From: JBFHNV01 sp965365655
Lineage (GTDB): Bacteria; Pseudomonadota; Gammaproteobacteria; HK1
Direction: 5' to 3'
DNA: 25,615 nt
NCBI GenBank assembly: GCA_965365655.1
Contig: CBDUCN010000029.1
Location: 1 to 25,615, forward strand
Positions 24,418 through 25,615 of the stretch are shown here, piece by piece (the stretch's first letter is position 1; every line of letters starts with the position of its first letter). Position numbers and translations under genes: made by a program. Below the pieces are notes generated by a model. It was given only the letters and a program-made list of their open reading frames with translations, ran no database searches and was not told the DNA's origin.

Positions 24418-25559
24418 CGCTGGACCAGCGCCGGCATCGCTTCAGCGTCGAGGTTCGCGAACGCGAAGCGCAGGTAGTCCTCCAGCCCCGGGCCGAAGGT
24501 CGCGCCCGGCACGCACAGCACACCGTGGTCCTGCGCCAGCCGGCGCGCGACGCCGGTGGAATTCTCGCCCTCGAACGGGTGGCGCACCCAGGCGAACCAG
24601 GCGCCGGCGCTCACCAGCCGGTAGCCGGGCGCGTTGACGCGGAACGCGTCGCGCAGCGCCGCGGCGCGCTCCACCATCAGCGCCGCCTTCGCGTCGCGCC
24701 ATCCGTCCAGGTGCGCGAGCGCGAACTCAGCCGCGTGCTGACCGGGCTGGGGTGCGCAGATCGCGATGCAGTCCATGATCTTCTGTGCCTCGGCCATCAG
24801 CGCGGGGCCGCACACGAGCGCACCCACCCGGTAGCCGGCCAGCGCGTAGGACTTCGAGAAGCTGTGCAGCGACACCAGGTGCTCGCGCCAGGCGGCGTGC
24901 TCGAACAGCCGGTGCGGCGGGCCCGCATGGCTGCGGAAGTCCTTGTAGGTCTCGTCCACCACCAGCGCGAGGCCGCGATCCGCCGCGAGCGCGAGGAAGC
25001 GCTCGAGCAGCGCCGGCGGGAACTCGGCGCCGGTGGGGTTGTTGGGGGTGACCAGCACGACGGCGCGGGTGCGCGCGGTGACGAGCGACGCGGCGGCGTC
25101 GGGGTCCGGGATGCCGCCGCGCGCCTCGTCGAACGGCAGCGGCACCGCGCGCACGCCCTGCATCTCGAGCCACATGTGGTGGTTGAAGTACCAGGGCACC
25201 GGCAGCAGCACCTCGTCGCCCGGTCCCGCCAGCGCCGACAGCGCGACACAGAAGGCCTGGTTGCAGCCGGCGGTGATCGCGACCTGCTCGGCCGCCACGG
25301 GGGCGCGGTAGACGTCCGACAGGTGCTGCGCGAAGGCCGCGCGCAGCGACGGCCGGCCGACGATCGGGCTGTACGCGGCGCTCGCGGGGTCGCGCAGCGC
25401 GTCGCTCACGTGCGCGACCAGCTCCGGGGCCGGCGGGTACGCGGGCACCGCCTGCGCGAGGTCCAGCAGCGGGCGCTCCGGCGGGAAGCGCCGGCCGGCG
25501 ATCCAGCCGTGCACGTCCGCGATGGGCGGCGGCGAGACCGCGCGGACCGACGGGTTCAT
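24381..25559 (-). CDS. Class I/II pyridoxal-phosphate aminotransferase
   Basis: A 392-residue fold-type I aminotransferase. Visible residues are the YSPIVGRPSLRAAF segment, AITAGCNQAF, the cofactor-binding TPNNPTG (171-177) and VDETYKDF (201-208, Asp202). SLHSFSKSYALAGYRVG (230-246) carries the Schiff-base Lys236 and phosphate-binding Arg244. YLRFAFAN near the end carries the substrate-carboxylate Arg. The amino donor and product are not readable. The ATG at 25559 gives a normal family length. The C-terminal residues after LVQRLMG are encoded within the palindromic repeat and are unlikely to be conserved. The gene converges with the carnitine-dehydrogenase-like gene; a shared pathway is possible but not shown. 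Confidence 0.9.
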   Translation of the reverse strand: MNPSVRAVSPPPIADVHGWIAGRRFPPERPLLDLAQAVPAYPPAPELVAHVSDALRDPASAAYSPIVGRPSLRAAFAQHLSDVYRAPVAAEQVAITAGCNQAFCVALSALAGPGDEVLLPVPWYFNHHMWLEMQGVRAVPLPFDEARGGIPDPDAAASLVTARTRAVVLVTPNNPTGAEFPPALLERFLALAADRGLALVVDETYKDFRSHAGPPHRLFEHAAWREHLVSLHSFSKSYALAGYRVGALVCGPALMAEAQKIMDCIAICAPQPGQHAAEFALAHLDGWRDAKAALMVERAAALRDAFRVNAPGYRLVSAGAWFAWVRHPFEGENSTGVARRLAQDHGVLCVPGATFGPGLEDYLRFAFANLDAEAMPALVQRLMGSVPDGVKT

Positions 25560-25615
25560 CGCGATGTGGCGCCGCCGGGCGATGCGCCGCCGCCGGTCAA
25601 CGCGCGCCTCCGTCC
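25560..25615. other. Upstream sequence of the aminotransferase gene
   Basis: 56 bp at the window end, GC-rich, with no recognisable gene or promoter. The promoter of the aminotransferase gene probably lies in or beyond this part. Confidence 0.3.

Noticed and set aside
20257..24477. 1406-codon open frame on the plus strand opposite the GGDEF-EAL gene
   Set aside because: Low-complexity Arg/His/Ala translation with no recognisable domains; the opposite strand carries intact receiver, PAS, GGDEF and EAL motifs.

Overview
The window is very GC-rich (third positions almost all G or C), densely coded DNA of a proteobacterial chromosome. HlyU-type, rhomboid, TSCPD, DUF6460-like and carnitine-dehydrogenase-like genes together suggest a beta- or related high-GC proteobacterium. 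That placement is inferred from gene content, not from a marker gene. I saw no rRNA, tRNA, CRISPR array, transposase or phage gene.

Layout. 1-4700 is housekeeping or signalling: a HlyU-family protein, an FAD amine/amino-acid oxidase and a rhomboid protease on the minus strand, then a stand-alone TSCPD-domain protein and a membrane-bound class III nucleotidyl cyclase on the plus strand. 4785-13186 is the most interesting part, an apparent RiPP (ribosomally made, modified peptide) biosynthetic cluster. It holds a 120-residue precursor with a Nif11-type leader and Gly-Gly site (12824-13186), a SurA_N-like helical protein, a LanB-type glutamylation-domain enzyme and a metallo-beta-lactamase-fold (MBL) protein in one tightly coupled minus-strand operon. 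A separate LanB elimination-domain ('thiopeptide-type') protein sits on the plus strand. A second minus-strand pair holds a thioredoxin-reductase-like FAD protein and another MBL protein. No LanC cyclase, YcaO, radical SAM enzyme, C39 peptidase or transporter is in the window, so the product cannot be assigned to a known RiPP class from these genes.

13455-20384 is a plus-strand operon diverging from the precursor gene: a P-loop (zeta-toxin/kinase-like) protein of unknown role, hydantoinase/oxoprolinase B and A subunits, and an FkbM methyltransferase, with ATGA overlaps at two of the three junctions. It may be independent of the RiPP cluster or share its divergent control region (13187-13454), which carries a short palindrome and tandem 9-bp-spaced repeats.

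20422-25559 holds a response regulator-PAS-PAS-GGDEF-EAL c-di-GMP protein, a small two-helix membrane protein, an L-carnitine-dehydrogenase-like 3-hydroxyacyl-CoA dehydrogenase and a class I/II aminotransferase. The last two genes converge on a short palindromic repeat that also encodes the aminotransferase C-terminus.

The RiPP enzymes plausibly act in sequence. LanB uses glutamyl-tRNA (or, if it is a PEARL, another aminoacyl-tRNA) on the Nif11-led peptide, the stand-alone elimination domain may process the adducts, and the MBL and FAD proteins are candidates for leader removal, hydrolysis or redox tailoring. This order is inference.
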